Origin: Leuconostoc lactis KCTC 3528 = DSM 20202
GTDB lineage: Bacteria; Bacillota; Bacilli; Lactobacillales; Lactobacillaceae
Reading direction: 5' to 3'
Assembly: GCF_014651235.1 (NCBI RefSeq)
Contig: NZ_BMWM01000016.1
Coordinates: forward strand, 1 to 40,768
Length of the DNA stretch: 40,768 nt
Shown: positions 26,057 to 35,186 of the stretch, one piece after another
Numbering within the stretch: position 1 is the stretch's first letter
How the letters are laid out: the number at the start of each line of letters is the position of its first letter
Notes under the pieces: generated by a model
What the model was told of the DNA's origin: nothing
Databases searched by the model: none
What the model saw: only the letters and a program-made list of their open reading frames with translations
Position numbers and translations under genes: made by a program

Positions 26057-26225
26057 ATTTATTTAGTCAAATTGATTTACTTTGTATTATACGGTAAAAC
26101 CGTAGTTGTTGCCGTCGATTTTTGGCACGCATCATCCCCAATAACCGTATCCTGCGGTATAATAGAACTAATTAGATTATCACTGGTGATTTTCGCATCA
26201 CCGTATCGTCACGAAATGGAGAAGC

Positions 26226-26510
26226 ATGATGGACTTTCAACATGAACCCGGTCGTTACTTTTTAGAAGCAGATGGTAAACGTCTCGCTGAAATTACTTAC
26301 ACAACCATCAATGATGGCCAAACCTATGCGATCAATTCAACCATTGTTGACCCCGCACTACGCGGTCAAGGAGTTGCAGCAGCACTTCTTGACGCCGTTG
26401 TTGACGAAGCACGGGCAAACGGCATGACCGTGCATCCGATTTGCAGTTATGCCCGTAAGGCATTTTTCAATCAGCCAGACAAATACCAGGAGATTCAGTA
26501 CAAGCCATGA
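26226..26510 (+). CDS. Small GNAT-like acetyltransferase (YidJ/NATD1 type)
   Basis: A 94-residue short GNAT-domain protein. The acetyl-CoA-binding pattern RGQGVAAALL and the following VVDEARANGMTVHPICSYARKAF match the minimal family found next to many metabolic genes. The acceptor substrate is unknown. A TATAAT box near 26158 and a leader hairpin (GGTGAT/ATCACC) precede the SD TGGAG, 4 bases from the first of two ATGs. It overlaps rpiA by four bases (ATGA), so the two are coupled. Confidence 0.8.
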   Translation: MMDFQHEPGRYFLEADGKRLAEITYTTINDGQTYAINSTIVDPALRGQGVAAALLDAVVDEARANGMTVHPICSYARKAFFNQPDKYQEIQYKP

Positions 26511-27196
26511 CCCAAGAACAACAAAAGATGATTGCTGGCCGACGGGCCGCAGAATTTGTCCAAAATGACATGGTTGTTGGGATTGGTTCTGGTTCGACGA
26601 TTGCGCATGTCATCAATGCGTTAGGTGAACGCGTGGCGCACGAAAACCTCAAAATCGTTGGCGTTGCCACTTCGGAAAAAACGCGCCGTAACGCTGCCCA
26701 ACTTGGCATACCAATGTATAACGTCGACGACGTTGATCAAATCGATTTAACCATTGATGGCGCTGACCAGATTTCCGATGATTTTTCAGCCATTAAAGGT
26801 GGCGGTGCCGCCCTTCTATGGGAAAAAATCGTGGCCTTTAATTCTCGCGAAAATATCTGGGTGATTGATGCCAGCAAGCAAGTACCCAAGTTAAATCAGT
26901 ATTTGCCAGTTGAAGTCATTCCCTATGGTTCTCACCAACTATTCAAACGTTTTGCGGCTGAAGGCTTCCAACCGACTTGGCGTCTTGACCAAAATGGTAA
27001 TCCTGTCCGCACAGACTCGGCTAATTTCCTCATCGATTTACATTTACCTATGATTGATCATCCCCGAGCCTTCGGTGATGAACTTATCAAGATGGTGGGC
27101 GTTGTCGAACACGGCCTCTTCACCGATGTGGTGAACCGCGTTGTGATTGGCGAACCCGATGATCACGTGCGTGTGATTGATGTGAACCCCCGATAA
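26507..27196 (+). CDS. rpiA: Ribose-5-phosphate isomerase A
   Basis: A 229-residue RpiA that interconverts ribose 5-phosphate and ribulose 5-phosphate, feeding xylulose 5-phosphate to phosphoketolase. Conserved segments: GIGSGSTIAH near residue 25, DLTIDGADQI near 80, KGGGAALLWEKIV near 95 (catalytic Glu), and HGLFTDVVNRVVIG near 205. The length is standard. It overlaps the GNAT gene; the SD AGGAG is 14 bases away, a long gap that fits coupled translation. Confidence 0.96.
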   Translation: MTQEQQKMIAGRRAAEFVQNDMVVGIGSGSTIAHVINALGERVAHENLKIVGVATSEKTRRNAAQLGIPMYNVDDVDQIDLTIDGADQISDDFSAIKGGGAALLWEKIVAFNSRENIWVIDASKQVPKLNQYLPVEVIPYGSHQLFKRFAAEGFQPTWRLDQNGNPVRTDSANFLIDLHLPMIDHPRAFGDELIKMVGVVEHGLFTDVVNRVVIGEPDDHVRVIDVNPR

Positions 27197-27222
27197 AAAG
27201 CGTGTTAGCACACGCTTTTTTT
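27195..27222 (+). terminator. Terminator of rpiA
   Basis: Stem AAAAGCGTGT / ACACGCTTTT (loop TAGC) with a run of seven T residues, overlapping the stop codon. Confidence 0.9.
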
Positions 27223-27300
27223 ATTTGGTTTAAAATTTGTTACAGTGAAGTATGTTGTTATATCAACACCACAGCATGTCATAATAAGTAACATGTTTAA

Positions 27301-27328
27301 TTGGTCTAGCTGCTCTCCGATATAGAAT
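27301..27328 (+). promoter_or_regulatory. aspA promoter
   Basis: TTGGTC (27301-27306), 16 bases, TAGAAT (27323-27328). Overlapping alternatives such as TATACA lie just downstream. Upstream, GTTG-N6-CAAC (about 27254-27267) sits within a wider GTTAC/GTAAC inverted repeat and could be an operator. Confidence 0.45.
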
Positions 27329-27358
27329 ATAGCTATACAATTTATTAAGGAGATCATC

Positions 27359-28783
27359 ATGCGTACCGAAACTGACTCACTGGGTCCATTGAACATTCCT
27401 CAAACTGACTATTATGGGATTCACACGCAACGGGCATTGCACAATTTTCCAATTGCAGCCCAAGTAACACACCCTGAGTTAATTCGCGCATTTTTGGAAA
27501 TCAAACAAGCAGCAGCACAAACCAATGCCACATCCGGCAATTTAGACCGCTCCGTTGCCAAACATATTGTGCGCGCCACGAAACAGCTGCTCAACCAACC
27601 CTTCAAACCCGAATTGTTTCCAATTAGCGACATCCAAGGTGGTGCTGGGACATCAACCAATATGAACGTCAATGAAGTCATCGCCAATGTCGTATTAGAA
27701 CAAACCGGCCGGTTACGTGGTGACTATGCTTATATCCATCCCAACGACCACGTTAATATGGGCCAAAGTACCAACGACACGTATCCTAGTGCAGGTAAAA
27801 TCGCTCTGATTCGTCTCCTTGAGCCACTATTTACGGAACTACTAGCATTGATTGACGCGCTTGGCAACAAAGCGGATGAATTTTCAGCCACATATAAAAT
27901 GGGTCGTACCCAACTTCAAGACGCTGTCCCTATGACCTTGGGTAACAGTTTCCACGCCTGGTTAAAGCCGCTACGACGTGATGTTGAGCGTATTACTGCA
28001 GCACGTAACGCGCTCTATCTCTTAAATATGGGTGGCTCAGCCATCGGTTCTGGGATTAACGTCAGTTATCATTATCAAGTGCATATCGTGCCTAATTTGG
28101 CCGGTATCACCAACTTACCTTTGGTACAAGCACACGATCTCTTTGACGCGACCCAAAATCTAGACTGTTTTGTGGCACTCTCTGGCGCACTCAAAACCTT
28201 AGCCATGAATTTGTCTAAAATTTCTAACGACTTGCGTCTCTTGAGTTCCGGTCCCCGATCAGGACTGTCGGAAATTAACTTGCCAGCCCCACAGGCAGGC
28301 TCATCGATTATGCCCGGGAAAATCAATCCCGTTATTCCAGAGGTCGTTAACCAAGTGGCCTTTGAAATGTTTGGGTTTGATGCAACCGTGACAGCTGCCG
28401 CAGAGGCCGGTCAGTTAGAACTGAATGCCTTTGAACCCATTGTCTTTCGGTCACTGTTTGCCGGTATTGAGCATTTAACGGCAGCCATGCAAACTTTAAG
28501 AATCAATGCGATTGATGGCATTACCAGCAATAAAGCACGTTTGTCTCAAGATATTGATCTATCAGCCAGCTTTGCCACAGCGATGGCGCCAATTATTGGT
28601 TATCAAGAAGCGGCCAAAATTGCCAAAGAATCCCTACGCACCGGTAAATCACTCCGACAAATTGCGGAAAAGAAAAAACTCTTTACCACAGAACAATTAA
28701 CGCGTATTTTCCGCGTTGAAGATATCGTGATTAATGCGCGTACACCTGAACACGGATTAGTGTTACATGCACCAAAATCATAA
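27359..28783 (+). CDS. aspA: Aspartate ammonia-lyase
   Basis: A 474-residue fumarase/aspartase-superfamily enzyme, most likely cleaving L-aspartate to fumarate and ammonia. It carries the superfamily signature GSSIMPGKINP near residue 315, plus GAGTSTNMNVNEVIAN, GQSTNDTYPSA and TYKMGRTQLQDAVP. The N-terminus (RTETDSLGPLNIPQTDYYGIHTQRA, about residues 2-26) is closer to aspartase than to fumarase FumC, though the two are hard to separate by eye. It is monocistronic, with SD AAGGAG 6 bases from the ATG. Confidence 0.87.
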   Translation: MRTETDSLGPLNIPQTDYYGIHTQRALHNFPIAAQVTHPELIRAFLEIKQAAAQTNATSGNLDRSVAKHIVRATKQLLNQPFKPELFPISDIQGGAGTSTNMNVNEVIANVVLEQTGRLRGDYAYIHPNDHVNMGQSTNDTYPSAGKIALIRLLEPLFTELLALIDALGNKADEFSATYKMGRTQLQDAVPMTLGNSFHAWLKPLRRDVERITAARNALYLLNMGGSAIGSGINVSYHYQVHIVPNLAGITNLPLVQAHDLFDATQNLDCFVALSGALKTLAMNLSKISNDLRLLSSGPRSGLSEINLPAPQAGSSIMPGKINPVIPEVVNQVAFEMFGFDATVTAAAEAGQLELNAFEPIVFRSLFAGIEHLTAAMQTLRINAIDGITSNKARLSQDIDLSASFATAMAPIIGYQEAAKIAKESLRTGKSLRQIAEKKKLFTTEQLTRIFRVEDIVINARTPEHGLVLHAPKS

Positions 28784-28790
28784 GCCAATA

Positions 28791-28826
28791 AAAAACCGAC
28801 ATACATCAAGTATGCCGGTTTTTTTA
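28791..28826. terminator. Terminator between aspA and the tRNA genes (both directions)
   Basis: Stem AAAAACCG.CATAC / GTATG.CGGTTTTT with one mismatch and a 5-base loop. It has T runs on both strands, so it can end aspA and the converging tRNA transcript. Confidence 0.85.
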
Positions 28827-28829
28827 AGA

Positions 28830-28901
28830 TTGCCCCTGCTGGATTCGAACCAGCGCATGGCGGTACCAAAAACCGCTGCCTTACCGCTTGGCCAAGGGGC
28901 A
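28830..28901 (-). tRNA. tRNA-Gln (UUG)
   Basis: A 72-base cloverleaf. Acceptor TGCCCCT pairs with AGGGGCA. The anticodon stem GCGGT/ACCGC encloses TTTTGGT, giving anticodon TTG. The T-arm GCTGGTTCGAATCCAGC is intact, the discriminator base is A, and CCA is not encoded. It is the second gene of a Tyr-Gln pair. Confidence 0.95.
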
Positions 28902-28939
28902 ATAGTTAATTTATTCAGCCGTTAACTATTAATCGGCTA

Positions 28940-29022
28940 TGGGAGCGGTAGGATTCGAACCTACGAACCCGAAGGAACGGAGTTACAGTCCGTCGCGTTT
29001 AGCCAGACTTCGCTACACTCCC
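28940..29022 (-). tRNA. tRNA-Tyr (GUA)
   Basis: An 83-base tRNA with the long variable arm of bacterial tRNA-Tyr. Acceptor GGGAGTG pairs with CGCTCCC. The anticodon stem ACGGA/TCCGT encloses CTGTAAC, giving anticodon GTA. The T-arm GTAGGTTCGAATCCTAC is intact. No CCA is encoded. It is the first gene of the pair. Confidence 0.95.
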
Positions 29023-29042
29023 ATGTCTCAAACAACTATATT

Positions 29043-29071
29043 ATAATAACAAATATTTAAGACCTTGACAA
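29043..29071 (-). promoter_or_regulatory. tRNA-Tyr-Gln promoter
   Basis: TTGTCA (29066-29071), 17 bases, TATTAT (29043-29048), ending about 20 bases before the mature tRNA-Tyr. It sits right after the stop codon of the TauE/SafE gene. Confidence 0.6.
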
Positions 29072-29076
29072 CCCCT

Positions 29077-29970
29077 TTAGTGGATTTTTTTCCAATTTTG
29101 TTTAAATGAGTCACGAAATAACCCAAAAGCGGTCCAAAGTGACACCACAATAATCAATAGTTTCAGCAATTGCACATCCATACTCGTGAAGAACTTAGCC
29201 GCAACAATCACGCCAAGAATACCACCAATCGTGACACCAGCAAAACCACGCCATGAAATCCGATCCATCTTAATCACATTCCAAGCCATCGTTGGCATGA
29301 TCAAAGCGGCATCTAACATCATCACTGGAAAAGCAATCGCTGGATTCACCCCCATCAGTGAGAAAAAAATCAATTCGGGCGCATAATTCCCCAGCCCCAT
29401 CGTCATCAAAATCCCCACGCCAAGGTTAAACACGATGCCTAAGACAAGCCACCAGCCATGCAACCCGTGCACTATTAAAGCATTATCCGCTCCTGGGTTG
29501 GTGATCATCCGGACTATCATAATCACGACCGCGATAAACAAGGCCGCAGACATTACCCGCTGTACCGTTGGTGCATGCCAATTTTTCGTGACGTGTGTCC
29601 CCACGTATGCCCCCACGACAGCGGCAGTCGTCATCGGCAACAACGTGCTTAATTCGACTTTCACTGCGGTGATGAAAAATAGCGCTTCGATCATGACCGG
29701 AATGGCATGCATCGCATTTAACGTCCCCGGTAACTGCCGATCGTCATCAATGTAGTGCGTGGCTCGAAAGGCAGCTGTCGTCGTTGCAAAAGAACCAATC
29801 CCAAGTGTATCACCAAAATCAGTCACAAAACCAATGACCATCCCCAACCCAAAACGCTGAAAAATAGGCTTTTTTTGTTTAAAATAAGCGCGTGCGATGA
29901 GACCAATCATCATCACCATCACCGTGATCAATACTATTTGAATGATTAATAGGATCATTTTTTCATACAT
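29077..29970 (-). CDS. TauE/SafE-family membrane permease
   Basis: A 297-residue, highly hydrophobic protein with about eight membrane segments. It belongs to the TauE/SafE (DUF81) family, proposed to move sulfite, sulfoacetate or other organosulfur anions. Recognisable parts are GFVTDFGDTLGIGS near residue 47 and the second repeat with NLGVGILMTMGLGNYAPELIFF near 185. The substrate is unknown. The start at 29970 has only a weak GAG-type SD, and a TACAAT box near 30010 may be the promoter. The tRNA promoter follows its stop codon closely. Confidence 0.8.
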   Translation of the reverse strand: MYEKMILLIIQIVLITVMVMMIGLIARAYFKQKKPIFQRFGLGMVIGFVTDFGDTLGIGSFATTTAAFRATHYIDDDRQLPGTLNAMHAIPVMIEALFFITAVKVELSTLLPMTTAAVVGAYVGTHVTKNWHAPTVQRVMSAALFIAVVIMIVRMITNPGADNALIVHGLHGWWLVLGIVFNLGVGILMTMGLGNYAPELIFFSLMGVNPAIAFPVMMLDAALIMPTMAWNVIKMDRISWRGFAGVTIGGILGVIVAAKFFTSMDVQLLKLLIIVVSLWTAFGLFRDSFKQNWKKIH

Positions 29971-30063
29971 ATTGTCTTACTCGTTTCAAAAAATCAATAC
30001 ACACTATTGTATCAAAGTTTAATCACGATTTCTCATGTCTTGATCGACTCACATCCCCAGCAT

Positions 30064-30095
30064 CAAAAAACGCACTGATTGTTCGTCAGCACGTT
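30064..30095 (-). terminator. Terminator of pepO
   Basis: A 10-bp stem with two G-U pairs (AACGTGCTGA / TCAGTGCGTT, 7-base loop) running into TTTT on the minus strand, 20 bases past the stop codon. Confidence 0.8.
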
Positions 30096-30114
30096 GTCTC
30101 ATTGTTATCACATC

Positions 30115-32007
30115 TTACCAAATTTGCACGCGTTCAGCCGGTGCCAACCACATCCCATCGCTTGGTTGTACGTTAAATGCCGCAAAGAAGGCATCAAAGT
30201 TCTTCACTTGGACATTCACGCGTAACTTCGCTGGACCATGTGGATCCGAGGCTGCTAGGAGTTGCATATATTCTGGTCGCGCCTTCATCCGCCAAATTGT
30301 GGCCCAACTTTCAAAGAAGTCAGTTGCGGAAAAGTCTGGCTCCTGCGCAGCTGCGGCTAACGCAGCCGCCAAACCACCCAAATCGGCGACATTTTCAGAA
30401 ACGGTGAGTTTACCATTGACTTTAGCACCATACGAATCCAAGCCGTCAAACTGAGCCACGACCCGATCCGTACGCACCTTAAAGGCAGCAAAGTCCTCGT
30501 CTGTCCACCAGTTCTTTAAGCTCCCAAACTCATCAAATGACGCCCCATTCGTATCAAACGCATGGGAAATTTCATGCGCAATGACCGCGCCAATCCCACC
30601 GTAATTCGCTGATGACGATTGTGACAAACTATAAAATGGGGCTTGCAAAATCGCTGCCGGGAAGACAATTTGGTTTTGCTGTGGGTCATAGTAAGCATTC
30701 ACCAGATGAGCTGGCATATGCCATTCGCTACGATCCACCGGTTGTTGCCATTGCGACCATTCATGAGCGATTTCAATTTGTCGAAACTGTAACGCTGTTT
30801 CTAATAAAGTAGCGCCTGGTTGGACAATTTTCTTGGCTAAGCGCGCCGGTAGCTGCTCCGGATAGCCAATATGTGGCACGATGGTATTTAATTTTGTAAT
30901 GGCCTTTTCGCGGGTTGCGGCATTCAGCCAGTCATTTGCTTGTAGTCGTTGCTTAAACACGGCAATCATCTTGGCCACTTTAGCCTCAACATCGGCTTTG
31001 GCTGCTGGTGAGAACTTTTCTTGGGCGTAATAGTAGCCAATCGCTTGATTAAACGGTTCAGCTGCCAGATAAAAGGCTGCTTTATCCGCCTGCATGGCTT
31101 CTGGTGCTCCCGTCAATTCACGCTGGTATTGGCCACCCAGTACGCGCACATCGTCCGATAAATAACGCGTAAAACTGTTAACAACCGAAACGATCAAATG
31201 GGCCTGCAATAATGGCCAACCTTCTTCAGAAAAGAATTGATTAGCGGCCGCCCAAAAGCGTTCTTCGGGCACAATCACTTGATCTGGTGTCTGACCAACC
31301 AAGGCCGTTAAAATCGCGTCTAGCGGCAATTCTGGGGCTAATTTGGTAAAGTCTGCCCAAGTGTAAGGATGGTACAACTTGGCATATTCATGTCCCTCTT
31401 CTTGACTTAAAACGACAGCGGCCGCACGGGCATCAAAAGCCAGATAACGGTCAATCAAATCAGCCGTTTCTGCCTCAGAAAAGCCAAAATTTGGCAGTAA
31501 GGCTGTTTGCGCAGCCCGAAACTTCGCTAACAACGCTTGTCCCTGTTTGTGATCGGGTGCATAGTACGTCGTGTCTGGTAAGACTAAGTTGATCGCGCTA
31601 GCCCACAAAACATTGGTCCGGGCATCTTTAAAATCAGGCCCCACACCAAGTGGCAAAGCATTTGGCAAGCCTTGCTTTTCCAATTCGGCAATATGTTGCG
31701 CAAAATCAGCAAATGAGGTGTAATTTTGATACTGTTTCAACAACGCTTGCACGGGTTGGGTGCCTTGTTGTTCACGTGTGGCAAAATCAGTGGCTAAGCG
31801 ATGATACGCAATAAATTGTGACAAAATCGGTGAGTCAGGCAAGTTTTTCCCTGCTTGCCAGTCCGCCGTGACCTTCAGTAACCACTTTTCAATCTCATCA
31901 GACAAGTCACTAAAACCACCTGTGCGTGGCTTATCGTTAGGAATTACCGCAGCCTTTTCCCAAGCGCCATTCACTGCGTCATAAAAATTATCTTGTTGTC
32001 GTACCAT
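30115..32007 (-). CDS. pepO: M13-family endopeptidase PepO
   Basis: A 630-residue neprilysin-like zinc endopeptidase that cuts oligopeptides, such as those imported by Opp. The zinc site is HEISHAFDTNG near residue 480 (HExxH), with the third ligand in SENVADLGG near 535 and the substrate-binding NAYYDPQQNQIVFPA near 435. No signal peptide is present, so it is cytoplasmic. The SD AAGGTGG is 6 bases from the ATG. A TATAAT at about 32041-32046 is the probable -10 box, between the opp terminator and the gene. It lies directly downstream of oppF, a common pairing in lactic acid bacteria. Confidence 0.94.
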   Translation of the reverse strand: MVRQQDNFYDAVNGAWEKAAVIPNDKPRTGGFSDLSDEIEKWLLKVTADWQAGKNLPDSPILSQFIAYHRLATDFATREQQGTQPVQALLKQYQNYTSFADFAQHIAELEKQGLPNALPLGVGPDFKDARTNVLWASAINLVLPDTTYYAPDHKQGQALLAKFRAAQTALLPNFGFSEAETADLIDRYLAFDARAAAVVLSQEEGHEYAKLYHPYTWADFTKLAPELPLDAILTALVGQTPDQVIVPEERFWAAANQFFSEEGWPLLQAHLIVSVVNSFTRYLSDDVRVLGGQYQRELTGAPEAMQADKAAFYLAAEPFNQAIGYYYAQEKFSPAAKADVEAKVAKMIAVFKQRLQANDWLNAATREKAITKLNTIVPHIGYPEQLPARLAKKIVQPGATLLETALQFRQIEIAHEWSQWQQPVDRSEWHMPAHLVNAYYDPQQNQIVFPAAILQAPFYSLSQSSSANYGGIGAVIAHEISHAFDTNGASFDEFGSLKNWWTDEDFAAFKVRTDRVVAQFDGLDSYGAKVNGKLTVSENVADLGGLAAALAAAAQEPDFSATDFFESWATIWRMKARPEYMQLLAASDPHGPAKLRVNVQVKNFDAFFAAFNVQPSDGMWLAPAERVQIW

Positions 32008-32092
32008 CTTTTACCACCTTTTTATTAGTAATTAATTACAATTATACACCAGTTACCGGTTAAACGCACGTTATTATCATTTTTCTATCATA

Positions 32093-32134
32093 AAAAAGCT
32101 ATAACAACTGTGAATCAGTTGTTATAGCTTTTTT
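32093..32134 (-). terminator. Terminator of the opp operon
   Basis: A perfect stem of about 17 pairs (AAAAGCTATAACAACTG with its complement, 5-base loop) ending in a T run, 7 bases past the oppF stop codon. Confidence 0.92.
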
Positions 32135-32140
32135 AATCCC

Positions 32141-33076
32141 TTAAACCTGTTGCGCTTTATATAGCGCTGCTTCTTCAGGTGTGGCCAACACAAAGTGACC
32201 TGGGTTCACTTCAATCATTTCCCGTGTTTTACCGTCAGTTTCGATACTTGTATCATATTCCAACGGTTGACGCGCCTTTTCTACTTCTGGATCAGGCACT
32301 GGAATGGCTGAAAGCAAGCTCTTCGTATAAGGATGCAAAGGGTGATTATAAACCGCGTCCGCAGACCCGATTTCAAGCAACTTACCCCAGTGCATGACCC
32401 CGATACGATCAGAAATATACTTCACCATTGACAAGTCGTGCGCGATGAAGAGATAGGTTAGTGAATGCTTCTTCTGCAATTCCTTCATCAAGTTCACAAC
32501 TTGTGCTTGAATTGAGACGTCCAGCGCAGAGATTGGTTCATCGGCAATGATGAACTTCGGATCAACCGCTAACGCACGGGCAATCCCGATACGCTGACGT
32601 TGGCCACCCGAAAATTCGTGGGGATAACGGGTAGCATGATCTTTGTTCAAACCAACCAAATCCAACAATTCTTGCACTTTTTGGTCACGTTCCGCCTTAG
32701 AACTGGCGAGTTTGTTCACGTCAATTCCTTCAGCGATAATGTCACGCACTTTCATACGCCCATTCAAACTCGCTTGTGGATCTTGGAAAATCATTTGCGC
32801 ATCCTTACGGAATTCCGCTAATTTCTTCCCTTTCAACTGCGTGACATCTTTTCCTTGGAATAAAATATCACCAGCTGTCTGTTCATAAATCTTTAAAATT
32901 GTCCGACCAATGGTCGTCTTACCAGAACCTGATTCACCAACCAGGCCAAAAATTTCACCTTCGTAAATGTCAAAGCTCACATGATCAATTGCGCGTACTT
33001 CATTGGCCTTGCCTTGGTTAAAATACAACTGCAGATCTTTTAGCTCAACTAACTTCTTTGGTGCTTCTTCAGTCAT
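32141..33076 (-). CDS. oppF: Oligopeptide ABC transporter ATPase OppF
   Basis: A 311-residue ABC ATPase with Walker A GESGSGKTTIGR near residue 45, signature SGGQRQRIGIARAL, Walker B FIIADEPISALD, His switch FIAHDL, and the C-terminal oligopeptide-type extension (HPLHPYTKSLLSAIPVPDPE). It pairs with OppD to power peptide import. The ATG at 33076 has GGAGG 7 bases upstream and follows the oppD stop codon by two bases. A longer frame to 33118 lies inside oppD and is not used. Confidence 0.95.
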   Translation of the reverse strand: MTEEAPKKLVELKDLQLYFNQGKANEVRAIDHVSFDIYEGEIFGLVGESGSGKTTIGRTILKIYEQTAGDILFQGKDVTQLKGKKLAEFRKDAQMIFQDPQASLNGRMKVRDIIAEGIDVNKLASSKAERDQKVQELLDLVGLNKDHATRYPHEFSGGQRQRIGIARALAVDPKFIIADEPISALDVSIQAQVVNLMKELQKKHSLTYLFIAHDLSMVKYISDRIGVMHWGKLLEIGSADAVYNHPLHPYTKSLLSAIPVPDPEVEKARQPLEYDTSIETDGKTREMIEVNPGHFVLATPEEAALYKAQQV

Positions 33077-33078
33077 GA

Positions 33079-34128
33079 TTAAGCCTCCTGTCCTTGCATT
33101 TCTTGCCAACGATCCCAACGCTTTTGAATTTGCGCTGGTGGCGTGACCTTTGGTGCACGTTCATCTAACAACCATGTGGCCGCATAGTGCGTGTCACTCA
33201 CTTTGAAGAATGGTGGTTCTTCTTTCAAATCAATCGCCAAGGCGTAAGCATTACGCGGTGCGAATGCATCACCCTTAGGTGGTTCCAACAAATCTGGTGG
33301 GGTTCCTGGAATGGCTTCCAATGTCCCAACTTCAGTATCAGTTGTTGGCATTGAATTAAGCAAGCCCCATGTGTAAGGGTGTTGTGGATTAAAGAAGATT
33401 TCATCTACAGTACCATATTCCAAAATCTTACCCGCATACATGACAGCAACACGGTCAGCAACACCTGCTACCACACCGAGGTCGTGCGTGATGAAAATAA
33501 TTGAACTTTTCGTTTCATGTTGCAATTTTTTCATTAATGTCAAAATCTGCGCTTGAATCGTCACATCTAAGGCAGTTGTTGGTTCATCAGCAATCAAAAT
33601 TTCTGGATCAGCCGCCAACGCAATGGCAACCACGGCACGTTGCCGCATCCCACCAGACCATTGGTGTGGGTAATCGTTGATGTGTTCTTCGGCGTTAGGA
33701 ATCCCAACCCCTTTCATCAACTCCAACGCACGTGCTAGCGCGTCTTCTTTTTTCATGTCACGATGTTTTATGAGCGGTTCAGCAATCTGCATCCCAATCT
33801 TCATCGTTGGATCCAAACTCGTCATTGGATCTTGGAAAATCATAGCAATTTCGTTACCACGCACTGATTGCCATTCTTCTTCGGTCAAATCGAGCAAATT
33901 ACGGTCTTTAAACAACAAGCGTGAATTATCAGGAATGCTAGCATTTTTGGCGTTCAAACCCATCAACGTCTTAGTCGTGACTGACTTACCAGACCCTGAT
34001 TCACCAACAATCGCTAACGTTTCGCCCTTGTTTAGGTCAAACGATACATCACGAATCGCTTGCACTGTCCCAGCATACGTGTTGAAGTTCACGTGCAAAT
34101 TTTCAACTCTTAATATCGGATTACTCAT
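33079..34128 (-). CDS. oppD: Oligopeptide ABC transporter ATPase OppD
   Basis: A 349-residue ABC ATPase with Walker [13 protein letters not shown], signature [14 protein letters not shown], Walker [13 protein letters not shown], His switch FITHDLG, and the oligopeptide-transporter C-terminus ([15 protein letters not shown]). No Cys-rich iron-sulfur-like motif is seen at the C-terminus. The ATG at 34128 has AGAGGT upstream. The ATG at 34140, four codons earlier, lacks SD spacing. Confidence 0.95.
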   Translation of the reverse strand: MSNPILRVENLHVNFNTYAGTVQAIRDVSFDLNKGETLAIVGESGSGKSVTTKTLMGLNAKNASIPDNSRLLFKDRNLLDLTEEEWQSVRGNEIAMIFQDPMTSLDPTMKIGMQIAEPLIKHRDMKKEDALARALELMKGVGIPNAEEHINDYPHQWSGGMRQRAVVAIALAADPEILIADEPTTALDVTIQAQILTLMKKLQHETKSSIIFITHDLGVVAGVADRVAVMYAGKILEYGTVDEIFFNPQHPYTWGLLNSMPTTDTEVGTLEAIPGTPPDLLEPPKGDAFAPRNAYALAIDLKEEPPFFKVSDTHYAATWLLDERAPKVTPPAQIQKRWDRWQEMQGQEA

Positions 34129-34143
34129 TCTCTTGCACACCTC

Positions 34144-35178
34144 TTAATCTTCACTCGCACGTGGGTCAAATGCATCACGTAAGCCATCACCCAACAAGAT
34201 GAAGGCCAACGAGATCAATACCAACACGGCTGAAGGAATTAATACTTGATAAGGATAGAATTGCAACATTGATTGCGCATCCGCAATCAATGATCCCAAT
34301 GACGCTGTCGGTGGCTTCACACCCAAGTTAATGGCTGACAAAACCGCTTCAAACATAATCGCACTTGGCACAGTCATCATAATTTGCACAATGATCGTAC
34401 CGGCCATGTTTGGAATCAAATGCTTCACCGCAATTTTAAATGAGCTTTCACCTAATGACTTCGCAGCCAATACATAATCACGTTCTTTTAAGGACAACGT
34501 CATGTTACGGACTTGACGCGCCATGCCTAACCAACCAGTCATGGCAATTGCCAAGATAATTGAGGCAATCCCACTACCAAACAACAAACCAAGCATCGTC
34601 ACGATGATCAAGTTTGGAATAGATGACAAGATTTCAATGATACGTTGCATCGCGTTATCAACCCAGCCGCCTTTCCAGCCAGAGAAGACACCATAAGCCA
34701 CACCAATGACCAAGTCAATGAATGTTGCCACAATGGCCACTAACAATGAAATACGCAACCCGACAGTGACACGCTTAGCCATTGAACGGCCAATATTATC
34801 CGTACCTAAGATAAACTTTTGCCCATCCGGCACACCTTGTTCGCTATAAGCGTTCGTTGAGGTCGTGTCGCCAGGCGCTTTGATCTTACCATCCCAACCA
34901 GGAATTGGTAAGCCAGAGTTTGGTGGTAAGTTCTTATACACACCAACTTTATCAGAATTAAATGAATTGGCTGCCTTTTGTGGGACGAAAATATTCGATA
35001 ACACGGCAAAAGCCAAAATAATAACTAAAAACCACATGGATACAACCGCAAGCTTGTTAAGCTTGAGGCGACGCCAAGCATCTTGCCAAAATGACAAGGC
35101 CGGCTTTGAAATATGCTCGTTGGCATCAGAGCTTTGTGCGCCAACGATGACAAAATCTTCAGTATTTGCTGCCATCAT
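34144..35178 (-). CDS. oppC: Oligopeptide ABC transporter permease OppC
   Basis: A 344-residue permease. A cytoplasmic N-terminal part of about 35 residues and the OppC-specific first membrane segment are followed by an extracellular loop, then a BPD-type permease domain with EAA motif (YVLAAKSLGESSFKIAVKHLIPN). It forms the peptide channel with OppB. SD AAGGAGG lies before tandem ATGs. Confidence 0.94.
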   Translation of the reverse strand: MMAANTEDFVIVGAQSSDANEHISKPALSFWQDAWRRLKLNKLAVVSMWFLVIILAFAVLSNIFVPQKAANSFNSDKVGVYKNLPPNSGLPIPGWDGKIKAPGDTTSTNAYSEQGVPDGQKFILGTDNIGRSMAKRVTVGLRISLLVAIVATFIDLVIGVAYGVFSGWKGGWVDNAMQRIIEILSSIPNLIIVTMLGLLFGSGIASIILAIAMTGWLGMARQVRNMTLSLKERDYVLAAKSLGESSFKIAVKHLIPNMAGTIIVQIMMTVPSAIMFEAVLSAINLGVKPPTASLGSLIADAQSMLQFYPYQVLIPSAVLVLISLAFILLGDGLRDAFDPRASED

Positions 35179-35186
35179 AAGCCTCC

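Noticed and set aside
27205-27396. A 63-residue minus-strand frame upstream of aspA
   Set aside because: It covers the aspA promoter and start region, has no SD and no recognisable protein features.
28603-28902. Minus-strand 99-residue frame over the aspA end and tRNA-Gln
   Set aside because: It runs through a tRNA gene and a terminator.
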